Shown here: piece after piece, positions 16,663-24,801 of the stretch
Position numbering within the stretch: position 1 is the first letter of the stretch
How the letters are laid out: every line of letters begins with the position of its first letter
The notes under the pieces: model-generated
Seen by the model: the letters and a program-made list of their open reading frames with translations, nothing else
Databases searched by the model: none
Told to the model about the DNA's origin: nothing
Translations under genes and position numbers: made by a program
Origin: Microvirga terricola
GTDB taxonomy: Bacteria; Pseudomonadota; Alphaproteobacteria; Rhizobiales; Beijerinckiaceae
Length of the DNA stretch: 64,000 nucleotides
Assembly (NCBI RefSeq): GCF_011777495.1
Contig: NZ_JAATJS010000002.1
Coordinates: 310,001 to 374,000, forward strand
Direction: 5' to 3'

Positions 16663-16677
16663 TCTCGCTGCTGTAAT

Positions 16678-17295
16678 TCAGGAATCCTGCCGCCATTGGC
16701 TGAGCGGCAGGATATCCGGCCACTGGCCGGGAGCCTTCGTCCACGGATCGACCGCCCATTCGCGCCCGGTCCGCTTTTCCGCGATGATCGCGGTGACGTG
16801 CGGATAGCGCCCATCGATGAACAGGCCGCGTGACTGGGGACGCTCCACGATATGGTGCGCCAGCAGGCCTTGCCCCTCCAACACCAGAAGCAGGCTCGTC
16901 GTGTTGGCGGTTTCGTCCACGCAGTCCATCTGTCCATTTTGCCCTGAGAGCTGCGGCGGCGAACGCGGCGCATCGGGCGCGCCGCCGAACTGACGCGCCA
17001 GATAGGCCGTGTAGGCCCTCACCACCTCGCCGATGGCCCGCCTTTCCGCTTCCGGGGAGCCGTGCGCGCTACTCATCATCGTCCGTGCGCGACTGAGCCA
17101 CGCCCCATCGATGTCCAGAACTGCACGCCTCGAGCAGCCATAGCCGTGGCACGCAACGATCATCGTCGCGCTCGGTGGAACGAAGCCCTGGTCCCCGAAC
17201 CAGGACTGGGCCGAGGGCGCGGCTGAAGCAGGAGAGAGAGCAGAGAGCGCGAGAGCGGACAGCAGCGTCGAAAGGAAAGCTGGCGCGCATTTCAT
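16678..17295 (-). CDS. Conserved periplasmic protein, unknown function
   Basis: The ATG at 17295 gives 205 residues with a signal peptide (MKCAPAFLSTLLSALALSALSPASAA); a GTG 21 bp upstream is less likely. The mature protein has a Cys pair CHGYGC and a third Cys in MDCVDETANT, which recalls transglutaminase-like or cysteine-protease folds. A His-containing segment YPHVTAII and the WAVDPWTKAPGQWPDILPL end follow. Such Cys/His/Asp-rich proteins are conserved in Rhizobiales without assigned function. Catalysis is speculation. Confidence 0.65.
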   Translation of the reverse strand: MKCAPAFLSTLLSALALSALSPASAAPSAQSWFGDQGFVPPSATMIVACHGYGCSRRAVLDIDGAWLSRARTMMSSAHGSPEAERRAIGEVVRAYTAYLARQFGGAPDAPRSPPQLSGQNGQMDCVDETANTTSLLLVLEGQGLLAHHIVERPQSRGLFIDGRYPHVTAIIAEKRTGREWAVDPWTKAPGQWPDILPLSQWRQDS

Positions 17296-17390
17296 GATCC
17301 GGATACCTCTGGTCACTAGACTGCCCCGCGCCCTTGGCGGTCTTCGCCGACCAAGGCCAAGGTTAATCGACTCGCCGCACCGGAGTTCCC

Positions 17391-18254
17391 ATGTCCCGCA
17401 TTGTTTTCCTGAATGGCTCCTTCCTTCCCATCGAAGAGGCCAAAGTGTCCTTCATGGATCGTGGGTTCCTGTTTGGGGACGGCGTCTATGAAGGCGTCGG
17501 GGTGCTGGGCGGGCGTCTCATCGATAACGAGGCGCATCTGACGCGGCTTGAACGGTCTTTGCGTGAGATCCGCATTTCGAACCCCTACACGCGAGAGGAA
17601 TGGACCCGCCTTCAGGAAGAGTTGGCCCGCCGCAACGGCATGACCGAAGGCTTTATCTATTTCCAAGTCACGCGCGGTGTGGCGGAGCGGGATTTCGTTT
17701 TTCCCGAGGGCGCCGCGCCCACCGTCGCGATGTTCACGCAGGCCAAGTCAATCGCGAACGCGCCTGCCGCCGAGACTGGCATTGCAGTGATCACCGTTCC
17801 CGACCTGCGGTGGGAGCGGCGCGACATCAAGTCGATTTCGCTTCTCGCGCAGGTTCTCGCCAAGCAGGCGGCGAAGGAGGCTGGTGCGCAGGAGGCGTGG
17901 ATGGTCGAGGACGGCTACGTGACCGAAGGCGGCTCTTCGAGCGCCTTTATCATCACGAAAAGCGGCAGCATCGTCGTGCGGCCGCTCTCTAACGCGATCC
18001 TGCCGGGCGTGACGCGCCGTTCGCTGCTGCAGTTGTCGCGCGAGAAAGGCATCGTTCTCGACGAGCGTCGTTTTACCGTCGAAGAGGCCTATGATGCCGC
18101 CGAGGCCTTTCTGACCAGCGCGTCGAACTTCGTGCTGCCCATCGTGACCATCGACGGTCGTTCCATAGGCGATGGAAAGCCTGGCCCGCTGACCAAGAGG
18201 CTCCGGCAGCTTTATCTCGAAATGGCGCTCTCGCCCGCGGCGGGCGTGGCGTAA
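17391..18254 (+). CDS. dat: D-amino-acid transaminase (class IV PLP aminotransferase)
   Basis: The 287 residues are of fold-type IV. The SFMDRGFLFGDGVYEG opening is typical of D-alanine aminotransferase and BCAT-like enzymes. The Schiff-base Lys is in RDIKSISLLAQV (about residue 147), and the cofactor loop EGGSSSAFII and LPGVTRRSLL follow. The Dat-type RDIKS motif favours D-amino-acid transaminase over branched-chain transaminase or aminodeoxychorismate lyase. It interconverts D-alanine plus 2-oxoglutarate with pyruvate plus D-glutamate, linking to peptidoglycan precursors. Confidence 0.85.
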   Translation: MSRIVFLNGSFLPIEEAKVSFMDRGFLFGDGVYEGVGVLGGRLIDNEAHLTRLERSLREIRISNPYTREEWTRLQEELARRNGMTEGFIYFQVTRGVAERDFVFPEGAAPTVAMFTQAKSIANAPAAETGIAVITVPDLRWERRDIKSISLLAQVLAKQAAKEAGAQEAWMVEDGYVTEGGSSSAFIITKSGSIVVRPLSNAILPGVTRRSLLQLSREKGIVLDERRFTVEEAYDAAEAFLTSASNFVLPIVTIDGRSIGDGKPGPLTKRLRQLYLEMALSPAAGVA

Positions 18255-18257
18255 GGC

Positions 18258-19196
18258 TCACTCGCCCGCTGTCGCGGGCGGCGCTTGGGGCGCGTCCTTC
18301 TCCACCCGCATGATTTCGTTCGCGACTTCGGTGATGTGGCGGCGTAGAGCGGCGCGGCGGGTTTCCAGATCGCCATCGGGCTCAGGTGCGGCATCGTGAA
18401 GGTGCTCTTCGAGCGCCAGCACGCGCACCTGCTCAGCGGTGAGGTTGGCGGCCAGTTCCGTGATCTGCCGACGCAGGTCGACAAGTTCGTTCTGGCGCTC
18501 TTTGAGCATGCGCTCGTAATCGTCGCCGCGGGAGGTCTGCGTCATCAGGCGGGTTTCCAGATCCGAAATCACGATGCGTTTGACATCGACTTCCTTCAAA
18601 ACCGTATTCAGCCGCTTGTCGAGATCGTTTGAGGCGGCTTTGCTCTTTTCAAGACTTTGCTGCGATTGCTCCAGTTCGCGTTTGGCTTTCGCGAGATCCG
18701 CCTTCACCAGCTTCAGTTCGGTGCGCAGGTCGGCCAGTTCCTCGGGAGCCACGACGGAGGCGACGTCAACGACGGGTGTTTCCGCGCTCGCGGCCAGGGC
18801 CGCTTTGGCCCGCTCGAATTCCTGGGATGTCGCGGCGAGGTGCTGGCGGGCGCCGTCCAGTTCAGTTCGGAGCGCCGCGATAATCTCGTCGCGCTCCGCC
18901 AGGGTGTTGTCGAGGGCGGTGATCCGCATGGCCTGACGGCCGAGCTCTTCCATGCTTTGGCGCTTGGCCTCAAAAGCCTTCTCGGCCTTGCGTTCGATCC
19001 GCCTCTGCAGCACGGCGAACTCAGCGCGCAGGTGATCCTTCTCGGCGGTCATTTCGGAGATCGAGAGCGGAAAGAGCGCCTCGGCCCGGCGTCGCGCCAG
19101 ACGTTCTGCGCGGGCGTTGATGGCCGGGATGACGAGAAGCGCGATGAGGGCTGCCGCGAGGAAGCCCAACGCGAAGATCATGACCGTTTCGACCAC
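18258..19196 (-). CDS. Membrane-anchored coiled-coil protein
   Basis: The 312 residues have one N-terminal membrane helix (VMIFALGFLAAALIALLVIPAI) followed by about 250 residues of nearly uninterrupted coiled coil rich in E/L/A/K heptads (residues about 45-275) and a short Pro/Ala tail. The topology is N-in with a cytoplasmic coil, or the reverse; it is not decidable here. Similar proteins are common and poorly studied in Rhizobiales. It is convergent with dat, ending 4 bp away. Confidence 0.72.
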   Translation of the reverse strand: MVETVMIFALGFLAAALIALLVIPAINARAERLARRRAEALFPLSISEMTAEKDHLRAEFAVLQRRIERKAEKAFEAKRQSMEELGRQAMRITALDNTLAERDEIIAALRTELDGARQHLAATSQEFERAKAALAASAETPVVDVASVVAPEELADLRTELKLVKADLAKAKRELEQSQQSLEKSKAASNDLDKRLNTVLKEVDVKRIVISDLETRLMTQTSRGDDYERMLKERQNELVDLRRQITELAANLTAEQVRVLALEEHLHDAAPEPDGDLETRRAALRRHITEVANEIMRVEKDAPQAPPATAGE

Positions 19197-19304
19197 GCGG
19201 ACGCAAACTCCAGGCGCTTGACCGAAAAGGGCTCAAGCACCGTGCCTCGTGCCTGCGCGGCCTCCCGGAGCAGAGTTGCCCCAGAAAACCGGATTTAGCG
19301 CGGC

Positions 19305-19907
19305 CTAGAAGGGATTCCAGGTCGGGTCGGGAGTGAACTTCAGGTAGCCCATGTTGACGCCGAGGCGGGCGCCGACCCCGGTGCGGATTGGGACGACCAC
19401 CATGTCGTCGGCCTTCGCGGCGGTCACGCCGAAGCCGCCGATGAGATAGGCCGAGCCGTCGATGCCGACAAAACGCCGATAGAGGGCGTCCCTATGCGGC
19501 AGGTTGTAGACCAGCATCATGGTGCGCGCGCCTTCGCCGCCCACATCGAAGCCGAGCGAGGGCCCCTGCCAGAAGATGCGGTGCTCGCCCGCATTGCGGG
19601 TGAAGAGCTTGCCCTCGCCATAGCGGAGTCCGCCGAAGAACGCGCCGGAGGCCTCCTGGCCGAGAATGTAGCCGTTGGGCTCGCCCCAGCGGCGTACGGC
19701 CTCCTGAAGTGCCAGAGCCAACCCGCGCGAGGCGGAACCGAAGAATTGATGGCCCGATTCGACGAGGTCGTTCGAGCTGTAGGAATTCGGATCACCCGGG
19801 TTCTGCGCATAGGTGCGTTGGACGCCCTGAGCGGACGCTTCCATCGGAAGCGTGCCAAGAAGGGCGGCGAAGGCCGCCCCGAGAAGCGAAAAATGGCGCG
19901 AGCGCAT
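19305..19907 (-). CDS. eipA: Envelope integrity protein EipA (DUF1134)
   Basis: The 200-residue periplasmic protein has a signal peptide (MRSRHFSLLGAAFAALLGTLPMEASAQ) and the DUF1134 core: VESGHQFFGSASRGLALALQ, GYILGQEASGAFFGGLRYG, FWQGPSLGFDVGGEGARTMM and YLIGGFGVTAAK. In Brucella abortus the homologue EipA is a soluble small beta-barrel protein needed for envelope stress resistance, and its gene is activated by CtrA. Here ctrA lies 4 kb away. A perfect inverted repeat TTAGGGT-N5-ACCCTAA sits about 100 bp upstream. Confidence 0.9.
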   Translation of the reverse strand: MRSRHFSLLGAAFAALLGTLPMEASAQGVQRTYAQNPGDPNSYSSNDLVESGHQFFGSASRGLALALQEAVRRWGEPNGYILGQEASGAFFGGLRYGEGKLFTRNAGEHRIFWQGPSLGFDVGGEGARTMMLVYNLPHRDALYRRFVGIDGSAYLIGGFGVTAAKADDMVVVPIRTGVGARLGVNMGYLKFTPDPTWNPF

Positions 19908-20006
19908 GGGCTATCTCCTCGCACGAGACGCCGGAAAAACGGCTCCGGCATGAAGCAGGGGGAGGGCTCTCAGGCGAATCCGGGAGCCTCTCGACGAAGC
20001 CCAAGC

Positions 20007-20025
20007 TTAGGGTCATCAACCCTAA
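20007..20025. repeat. Perfect inverted repeat TTAGGGT-N5-ACCCTAA between cysQ and eipA
   Basis: The repeat has 7-bp arms around CATCA. It lies 36 bp after the cysQ stop and 99 bp before the eipA start on the same strand. It has no T run, so it is a weak terminator candidate and could instead be an operator for eipA. The arms contain the CtrA-like half-site TTAG, but the spacing does not fit a CtrA box. Confidence 0.5.
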
Positions 20026-20061
20026 CAATCTCTGTACGGAGGGTTGTCTCTTGCCGGCGCG

Positions 20062-20916
20062 TCAGCGACCGAATGCCACATGCTTGGCCGTATCGCAGGC
20101 CACCGGCAGGGCGAGGCGCGGTGCGAGCGCGATGTCGCCCAGCGCGGCGAAGGGGCCATTGAGATAGCCCCGATCTTCATGACCGTAGGTGAGGCTCGAT
20201 CCGCCGGGACCGATCACACAGCCGCCGGCTCGGGAGAGAATATGGTCGCCCGCTGCCGTGTCCCATTCCATCGTCGGGCCGCATCGAACGTAGACATCCG
20301 CTTCCCCCGACGCGATGAGGCAGAATTTGAGGGCCGAGGAGGTCATGCGGCGCGTGCCGATGGAGAGGGTCGACAGGCAGGCTTCGGTCGCGTCATCGCC
20401 ATGGCGGCGGCTGACGAGAGCGATGAGTCCTTGTTCGGGAGCGACGCGGGCGCCGACCTTGCGCCAAGTGATGTCGCCGTCTGCGTCTTCAGGGATTGCG
20501 CCGACGAGGGCACCGTTTCCGGCAATCCAAATCGAGCCCAGGGCCGGGGCCGAGACCACGGCGGCGACGGGGCGGTGGTTGCGCACCAGCGCAATGTTGA
20601 CGCTGTATTCGCCCGTTCCGTTGATGTAGTCGCCCGTGCCGTCGAGCGGATCGACAAGGAAGAACTCGCTGTTCGGAGCGGCGGTGCTGGCGGTTTCTTC
20701 GGCGACGATGGGGACGCCCGGCCAATCCTCGTTGAGGCGCCTGATGATCAGTAGCTCCGCGGCGAGATCGGCCGCCGTCGTGGGAGTGCCGTCATCCTTG
20801 ATGTGCTTCTCAAGAGCCTCGCATTCCATCCGGCGCAGGACGCGTCCCGCCTCCACCGCGATCTGGGCGAGCTTGAGGGCAACGTCGTCTGCATTCTGAT
20901 CTTCGAGGCGCATCAT
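20062..20916 (-). CDS. cysQ: 3'(2'),5'-bisphosphate nucleotidase CysQ
   Basis: The 284-residue inositol-monophosphatase-fold enzyme has metal-binding motifs EE at VAEETAST, DPLDGTGDYINGTGEYSVN (the Li-sensitive phosphatase signature) and WDTAAGDHIL in the C-terminal half. It hydrolyses PAP (3'-phosphoadenosine 5'-phosphate) and PAPS in sulfur assimilation, relieving PAP accumulation. Length and the YINGTGEYSVNIAL form fit CysQ rather than SuhB. It is followed by eipA on the same strand but separated by 154 bp containing a perfect inverted repeat. Confidence 0.88.
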   Translation of the reverse strand: MMRLEDQNADDVALKLAQIAVEAGRVLRRMECEALEKHIKDDGTPTTAADLAAELLIIRRLNEDWPGVPIVAEETASTAAPNSEFFLVDPLDGTGDYINGTGEYSVNIALVRNHRPVAAVVSAPALGSIWIAGNGALVGAIPEDADGDITWRKVGARVAPEQGLIALVSRRHGDDATEACLSTLSIGTRRMTSSALKFCLIASGEADVYVRCGPTMEWDTAAGDHILSRAGGCVIGPGGSSLTYGHEDRGYLNGPFAALGDIALAPRLALPVACDTAKHVAFGR

Positions 20917-21089
20917 AGCTTTTTGCCCGGTTGTACGCGGGCTGTCGATCCCTCTGACCCGCTTTTCAAAGAACTCATTGCCGGGTATCCGGGTTCACCT
21001 TCTCTTTCCAGTTCCGATGTACTGATGCGGTCGGAAGCCCAGCTTCCACGAAAAGACATCGCTGAACCTGCCGCCATTCCGGAGCCCTT

Positions 21090-21731
21090 ATGGCCACGAT
21101 TTCCCTGGACTCGCTCGACCTCGCCGCTCTTCTTTGCTCCCGCGTCTGCCATGACGTGATTTCGCCGGTCGGCGCGATCGTGAACGGCCTCGAGGTGCTC
21201 GAGGATGACAACGACGCCTCCATGCGGGATTTCGCCCTGGACCTGATCGGCAAGAGCGCCCGGCAGGCCTCGGCCCGGCTGCAATTCGCTCGTCTAGCCT
21301 TCGGCGCGGCGGGTTCCGCCGGCGCCTCCATCGATCTGGGCGACGCTGAGCAAGTAGCGCGGGGCCTGTTTCAGGACGACAAGATCTCGTTTGCGTGGAG
21401 CGGGCCGCGCCTGCTTGTCCCGAAGAACCGCGTGAAGCTGCTGCTCAACCTCATCATGATCGCGATAACGGCGATCCCGCGTGGCGGCCAGATTTCTGTA
21501 ACCGTTTCGGGCGATGCCGAGGCTTGCGAGTTCGCCATCATCTCGAAGGGCCTCAACGCCCGCATTCCGGCGCATTCGGAGGCGCTGCTTGCCGGCGATT
21601 CCGAATCCGGCACGGTCGATGCCCACGGCATCCAGATCTACTACGCCGGCATGGTGGCTCGGGCTGCGGGTATGACGGTCGCCTTCAGCATCGAGGGTGA
21701 CGAGGTCACAATCCGCGCGACGGCGGCGTAG
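21090..21731 (+). CDS. chpT: Histidine phosphotransferase ChpT
   Basis: The 213-residue protein has an N-terminal four-helix phosphotransfer segment, LLCSRVCHDVISPVGAIVNG, with the phospho-acceptor His about residue 21. It is followed by a degenerate ATPase-like domain without kinase G-boxes. ChpT relays phosphate from the hybrid kinase CckA to CtrA and CpdR in the alphaproteobacterial cell cycle. ctrA is only 2.4 kb away. Its last 26 bp overlap the 3' end of the convergent LysR gene. Confidence 0.92.
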   Translation: MATISLDSLDLAALLCSRVCHDVISPVGAIVNGLEVLEDDNDASMRDFALDLIGKSARQASARLQFARLAFGAAGSAGASIDLGDAEQVARGLFQDDKISFAWSGPRLLVPKNRVKLLLNLIMIAITAIPRGGQISVTVSGDAEACEFAIISKGLNARIPAHSEALLAGDSESGTVDAHGIQIYYAGMVARAAGMTVAFSIEGDEVTIRATAA

Positions 21732-22611
21732 GCGTCCTCTCGGCTTCTTGCGCCAGCCACGCGCAGAAAACCTCGGCCTTGCGGTTACGGCGCGGGCGGC
21801 GGGCGGCGATGTAGTCCATGCCGCTCGGCACGAAGCCGAACGGCGCGACAAGCCGACCTGCGCGGATGTCATCGATCACGAGCTGCCAGGGCGCGATGCA
21901 GATTCCGAGCCCGCCGGTCGCTGCTTCGAGCATGTAGTAAAAATGCTCGTATTCGGTGCCCGGAAGGTGCGCCCCCTGCCAGTCGGCGGCGCGAGCCGCC
22001 CAATCCTCCCAGGCATATCGGCGCGTGATGGTGTGCAGAAGCGGCGCGCGTGCCAAGTCCTTTGGCCGCTTGAGCGACAAGCGCGCCGCGAGCGCCGGGG
22101 AGAGAACCGGGCCGACGGACTCCGCAAACAGAACCGTGACCGGAGCGTTCGGCTGCGATGCGTGATCGAGCGAGCGGATGGCGACCTCGTAGCGCTCGCG
22201 CGCAAAATCCACGGGTGCGTAGGACGCGGACAGCCTGACCTCGATGCCGGGATGAAGCTCCTGAAATCGGTAGAGACGAGGGATCAGCCAGCGCATACTG
22301 AAGGTGCCGTTGCACGAGACATCGAGCGCGCCTTCCTCCTCATCCGCAACGGCGCGGACTCCGGCCTCGATGCGGTCGAGTCCGGTGGTCAGATGCGAGA
22401 GAAGCGTCTGCCCCGCTTCCGTCAGCCGCAGCGCGTTCTTCGGCCCCTCGAACAGGCGGATCCCTAAAACCTCCTCAAGATGGCGGACATGCCGGCTGAC
22501 GGCCCCATGAGTGACCGCCAGTTCGTCCGCCGCGAGCGTCATGCGGCCCAGGCGAGCCGATGCCTCGAAGGCGACAAGGGCGTTGAGCGAAGGAAGGCGG
22601 CGTCTGGCCAT
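21706..22611 (-). CDS. LysR-family regulator (GcvA-like)
   Basis: The ATG at 22611 gives 301 residues: a winged helix-turn-helix (residues about 5-65, ADELAVTHGAVSRHVRHLEE), then an effector domain with GTFSMRWLIPRLYRF, the GcvA-type feature. The upstream open frame into 22836 has no homology and overlaps the divergent transporter. It is divergent from the EamA transporter gene, 131 bp apart, which is a typical LysR-target arrangement. The target is inferred, not shown. Confidence 0.85.
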   Translation of the reverse strand: MARRRLPSLNALVAFEASARLGRMTLAADELAVTHGAVSRHVRHLEEVLGIRLFEGPKNALRLTEAGQTLLSHLTTGLDRIEAGVRAVADEEEGALDVSCNGTFSMRWLIPRLYRFQELHPGIEVRLSASYAPVDFARERYEVAIRSLDHASQPNAPVTVLFAESVGPVLSPALAARLSLKRPKDLARAPLLHTITRRYAWEDWAARAADWQGAHLPGTEYEHFYYMLEAATGGLGICIAPWQLVIDDIRAGRLVAPFGFVPSGMDYIAARRPRRNRKAEVFCAWLAQEAERTPTPPSRGL

Positions 22612-22742
22612 GTGAGGAAAGTGCACATTCTCTGTCAGATGATCTCGATTATCAGCCGGCTCAATGAGTGACACAAGAGCACATAGAAAGGCGGGTGGAC
22701 GGGTCTGTCGCGTACCACATCGCTGCCGGATTGGGGGACGTC

Positions 22743-23582
22743 TTGGAGCCGTTCGTTTTTGTCGCCGTTCTCGCGGCGGCGTCGCTGCATGCGAGCTGGA
22801 ATGCGATGGTGAAGGTCGGGCTCGACCGGTTTTCATCCATTGTTCTGCTGGCGCTGTCGGGACTGGGCATCAGCCTCGTGCTGCTCCCTTTCTTTCCGCT
22901 TCCCGCGCCAGCGGCGTGGCCGTTCGTTATCGCCTCGGCCCTCATCCACGTCTGCTACAAGCTCTCGCTCGTCAAAGCCTACGAGCATGGGGACCTCTCG
23001 CAGGTCTATCCGTTGGCGCGCGGCGCGGCTCCGCTGGTCGTTGCGATTGTCAGCGCGGTTTTCCTCGGTGAGGTGACGACGCTGACAAAGGTTTTGGCGA
23101 TCCTCTCCATCGGGCTTGGCGTCTGCCTCATGTCGGTGAAGGGCGGGGCGATGGGGCGGATGCCGCCGAAGGCGCTGGGTTTCGCGCTCATCACGGCGGC
23201 CTGCACCGCGTCCTACACGCTGGTCGATGGCATGGGCGCGCGGCTCTCCGAATCCGCATCCGGCTTCATCATCATGCTCACCATTGTCGATGGGCTCTTT
23301 ACGACCACCTATGCCTTCGCCACGCGCGGCAAGACGGTTTTCGCACGCCTTGCTCCCGCATGGCGCAGTGGCGTGGCGGCGGGGGCAATGTCGCTCGCGT
23401 CGTATTGGATCGCGGTGTGGGCCTTCACACAGGCGCCTATCGCGCTCGTCGCGGCCTTGCGCGAAACGAGCGTTCTGTTCGCCATGCTGATTGCGGTGCT
23501 GTTCCTGAAAGAAAGGGCAGGGGTGGCGCGCATCGCCGCCGCATCGCTGATCGCCGGCGGCGTCGTGTTGATGCGGATCTAG
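22743..23582 (+). CDS. EamA/DMT-family transporter (two EamA repeats)
   Basis: The TTG at 22743, with GGGGGA upstream, begins an LEPFVFVAVLAAASLHASW start as in homologues; a GTG at 22668 is the alternative. There are about ten membrane helices in two EamA repeats (residues about 5-135 and 145-275), including the conserved HASWNAMVK and ETSVLFAMLIAVLFLKE. It is an inner-membrane drug/metabolite exporter of unknown substrate. It is divergent from a LysR gene that may control it. Its TAG stop shares bases CTAG (23579-23582) with the stop of the opposite gene. Confidence 0.8.
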   Translation: MEPFVFVAVLAAASLHASWNAMVKVGLDRFSSIVLLALSGLGISLVLLPFFPLPAPAAWPFVIASALIHVCYKLSLVKAYEHGDLSQVYPLARGAAPLVVAIVSAVFLGEVTTLTKVLAILSIGLGVCLMSVKGGAMGRMPPKALGFALITAACTASYTLVDGMGARLSESASGFIIMLTIVDGLFTTTYAFATRGKTVFARLAPAWRSGVAAGAMSLASYWIAVWAFTQAPIALVAALRETSVLFAMLIAVLFLKERAGVARIAAASLIAGGVVLMRI

Positions 23583-24013
23583 CGAAAGGCCACCAGCACT
23601 GCGCCTGCCGCGATGAGGGCGATGCCGACCCAGTTCATGCCCGACAGGCGCTCGCCCAGGAAGATGCCGCCGAATATGGCGACGAGCACGACGCTGAGCT
23701 TGTCGATGGGAGCAACGCGGGCCGCATCGCCGAGTTTCAAGGCGCGGAAATAGCACAGCCACGACGCGCCGGTGGCAAGGCCAGACAGCAGCAGGAAGAG
23801 GTAAGTCCGGCCCGGAATCGTGTCGAGCGGTTGCCATTGCCGCGTGCCGACGAGGAGCGCGCCGAGCACCAGCACAATGACGATGGTGCGGATGAAGGTG
23901 GCGAAATCGGAATTCACCTGCTCGACGCCGACCTTGGCGAAGATGGCGGTGAGCGCCGCAAACGAGGCCGAGGAGAGGGCCCAGAACTGCCACGACAGCA
24001 AGACGGATTTCAT
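23579..24013 (-). CDS. Single-repeat EamA family membrane protein
   Basis: The 144 residues make about five helices, forming one EamA unit: FWALSSASFAALTAIFAKVG, then LFLLLSGLATGASWLCYFRALKLG, then VVLVAIFGGIFLGERLSG and WVGIALIAAGAVLV. Half-length EamA proteins must dimerise to make a transporter. Its stop is formed by the same four bases (CTAG) that end the convergent two-repeat paralogue. The substrate is unknown. Confidence 0.78.
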   Translation of the reverse strand: MKSVLLSWQFWALSSASFAALTAIFAKVGVEQVNSDFATFIRTIVIVLVLGALLVGTRQWQPLDTIPGRTYLFLLLSGLATGASWLCYFRALKLGDAARVAPIDKLSVVLVAIFGGIFLGERLSGMNWVGIALIAAGAVLVAFR

Positions 24014-24049
24014 GGGCGGCTCCCTTCGGTTGGCGCGGGGGAGGATAAC

Positions 24050-24078
24050 AAAAAAGCCCGGTTCTCACCGGGCTTTTT
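24050..24078 (-). terminator. Bidirectional intrinsic terminator after ctrA
   Basis: A 12-bp stem (AAAAAGCCCGGT and its complement) around TCTC, with an A run on one side and a T run on the other. It terminates ctrA 21 bp after its stop on the minus strand and can act on the plus strand too. Confidence 0.85.
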
Positions 24079-24099
24079 CTTGAACTGTCGGCGATGCGA

Positions 24100-24801
24100 T
24101 CAGACCGCGATGCGCTCGTCCGCCTCGCTCGGCTCGCGCAGCACGTAGCCGCGGCCCCAAACGGTTTCAATGTAATTTTTGCCCTGCGAGGCGTTGGCGA
24201 GCTTCTTGCGGAGCTTGCAGATGAAGACGTCGATGATCTTCAATTCCGGCTCGTCCATGCCGCCATAGAGATGATTGAGGAACATCTCCTTGGTCAGCGT
24301 CGTGCCCTTGCGGAGCGAAAGCAGCTCCAGCATCTGGTATTCCTTGCCCGTCAGGTGGACGCGGGCGGTGCTGACTTCGACGGTCTTGGTGTCGAGGTTG
24401 ACGATGAGATCGCCGGTCGTGATGACCGATTGCGCATGGCCCTTCGAGCGACGCACGATGGCGTGGATGCGCGCCACCAGCTCGTCCTTGTGGAACGGCT
24501 TCGTCAGGTAGTCGTCGGCTCCGAAGCCCAGACCCTTCACCTTGTCCTCGGTGCCGGCCATGCCGGAGAGGATCAGGATCGGCGTCTTGACCTTCGCGAC
24601 GCGCAAGGTGCGCAGAACCTCGTAACCCGACATGTCGGGCAGGTTCAGGTCGAGAAGGATGATGTCGTAATCGTACAGTTTGCCGAGGTCGACGCCTTCT
24701 TCCCCGAGATCCGTCGCATAGACGTTGAAATTCTCGGATTTGAGCATCAGCTCGATGCTTTGCGCAGTGGCGCCGTCATCTTCGATCAGAAGTACGCGCA
24801 T
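24100..24801 (-). CDS. ctrA: Cell cycle response regulator CtrA
   Basis: The 233-residue OmpR/PhoB-class regulator has a receiver with acidic pair EDD, phospho-Asp 51 in ILLDLNLPD and Lys in TKPFHKDEL. The winged-helix output domain (about 125-225) contains [17 protein letters not shown] and [23 protein letters not shown], the near-invariant CtrA DNA-binding part. It is the master regulator of replication, division and motility genes. The C-terminus ends in hydrophobic AV, compatible with the ClpXP-dependent degradation known for CtrA. The promoter region carries GANTC and CtrA half-sites. chpT and sciP flank it in the window. Confidence 0.97.
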   Translation of the reverse strand: MRVLLIEDDGATAQSIELMLKSENFNVYATDLGEEGVDLGKLYDYDIILLDLNLPDMSGYEVLRTLRVAKVKTPILILSGMAGTEDKVKGLGFGADDYLTKPFHKDELVARIHAIVRRSKGHAQSVITTGDLIVNLDTKTVEVSTARVHLTGKEYQMLELLSLRKGTTLTKEMFLNHLYGGMDEPELKIIDVFICKLRKKLANASQGKNYIETVWGRGYVLREPSEADERIAV

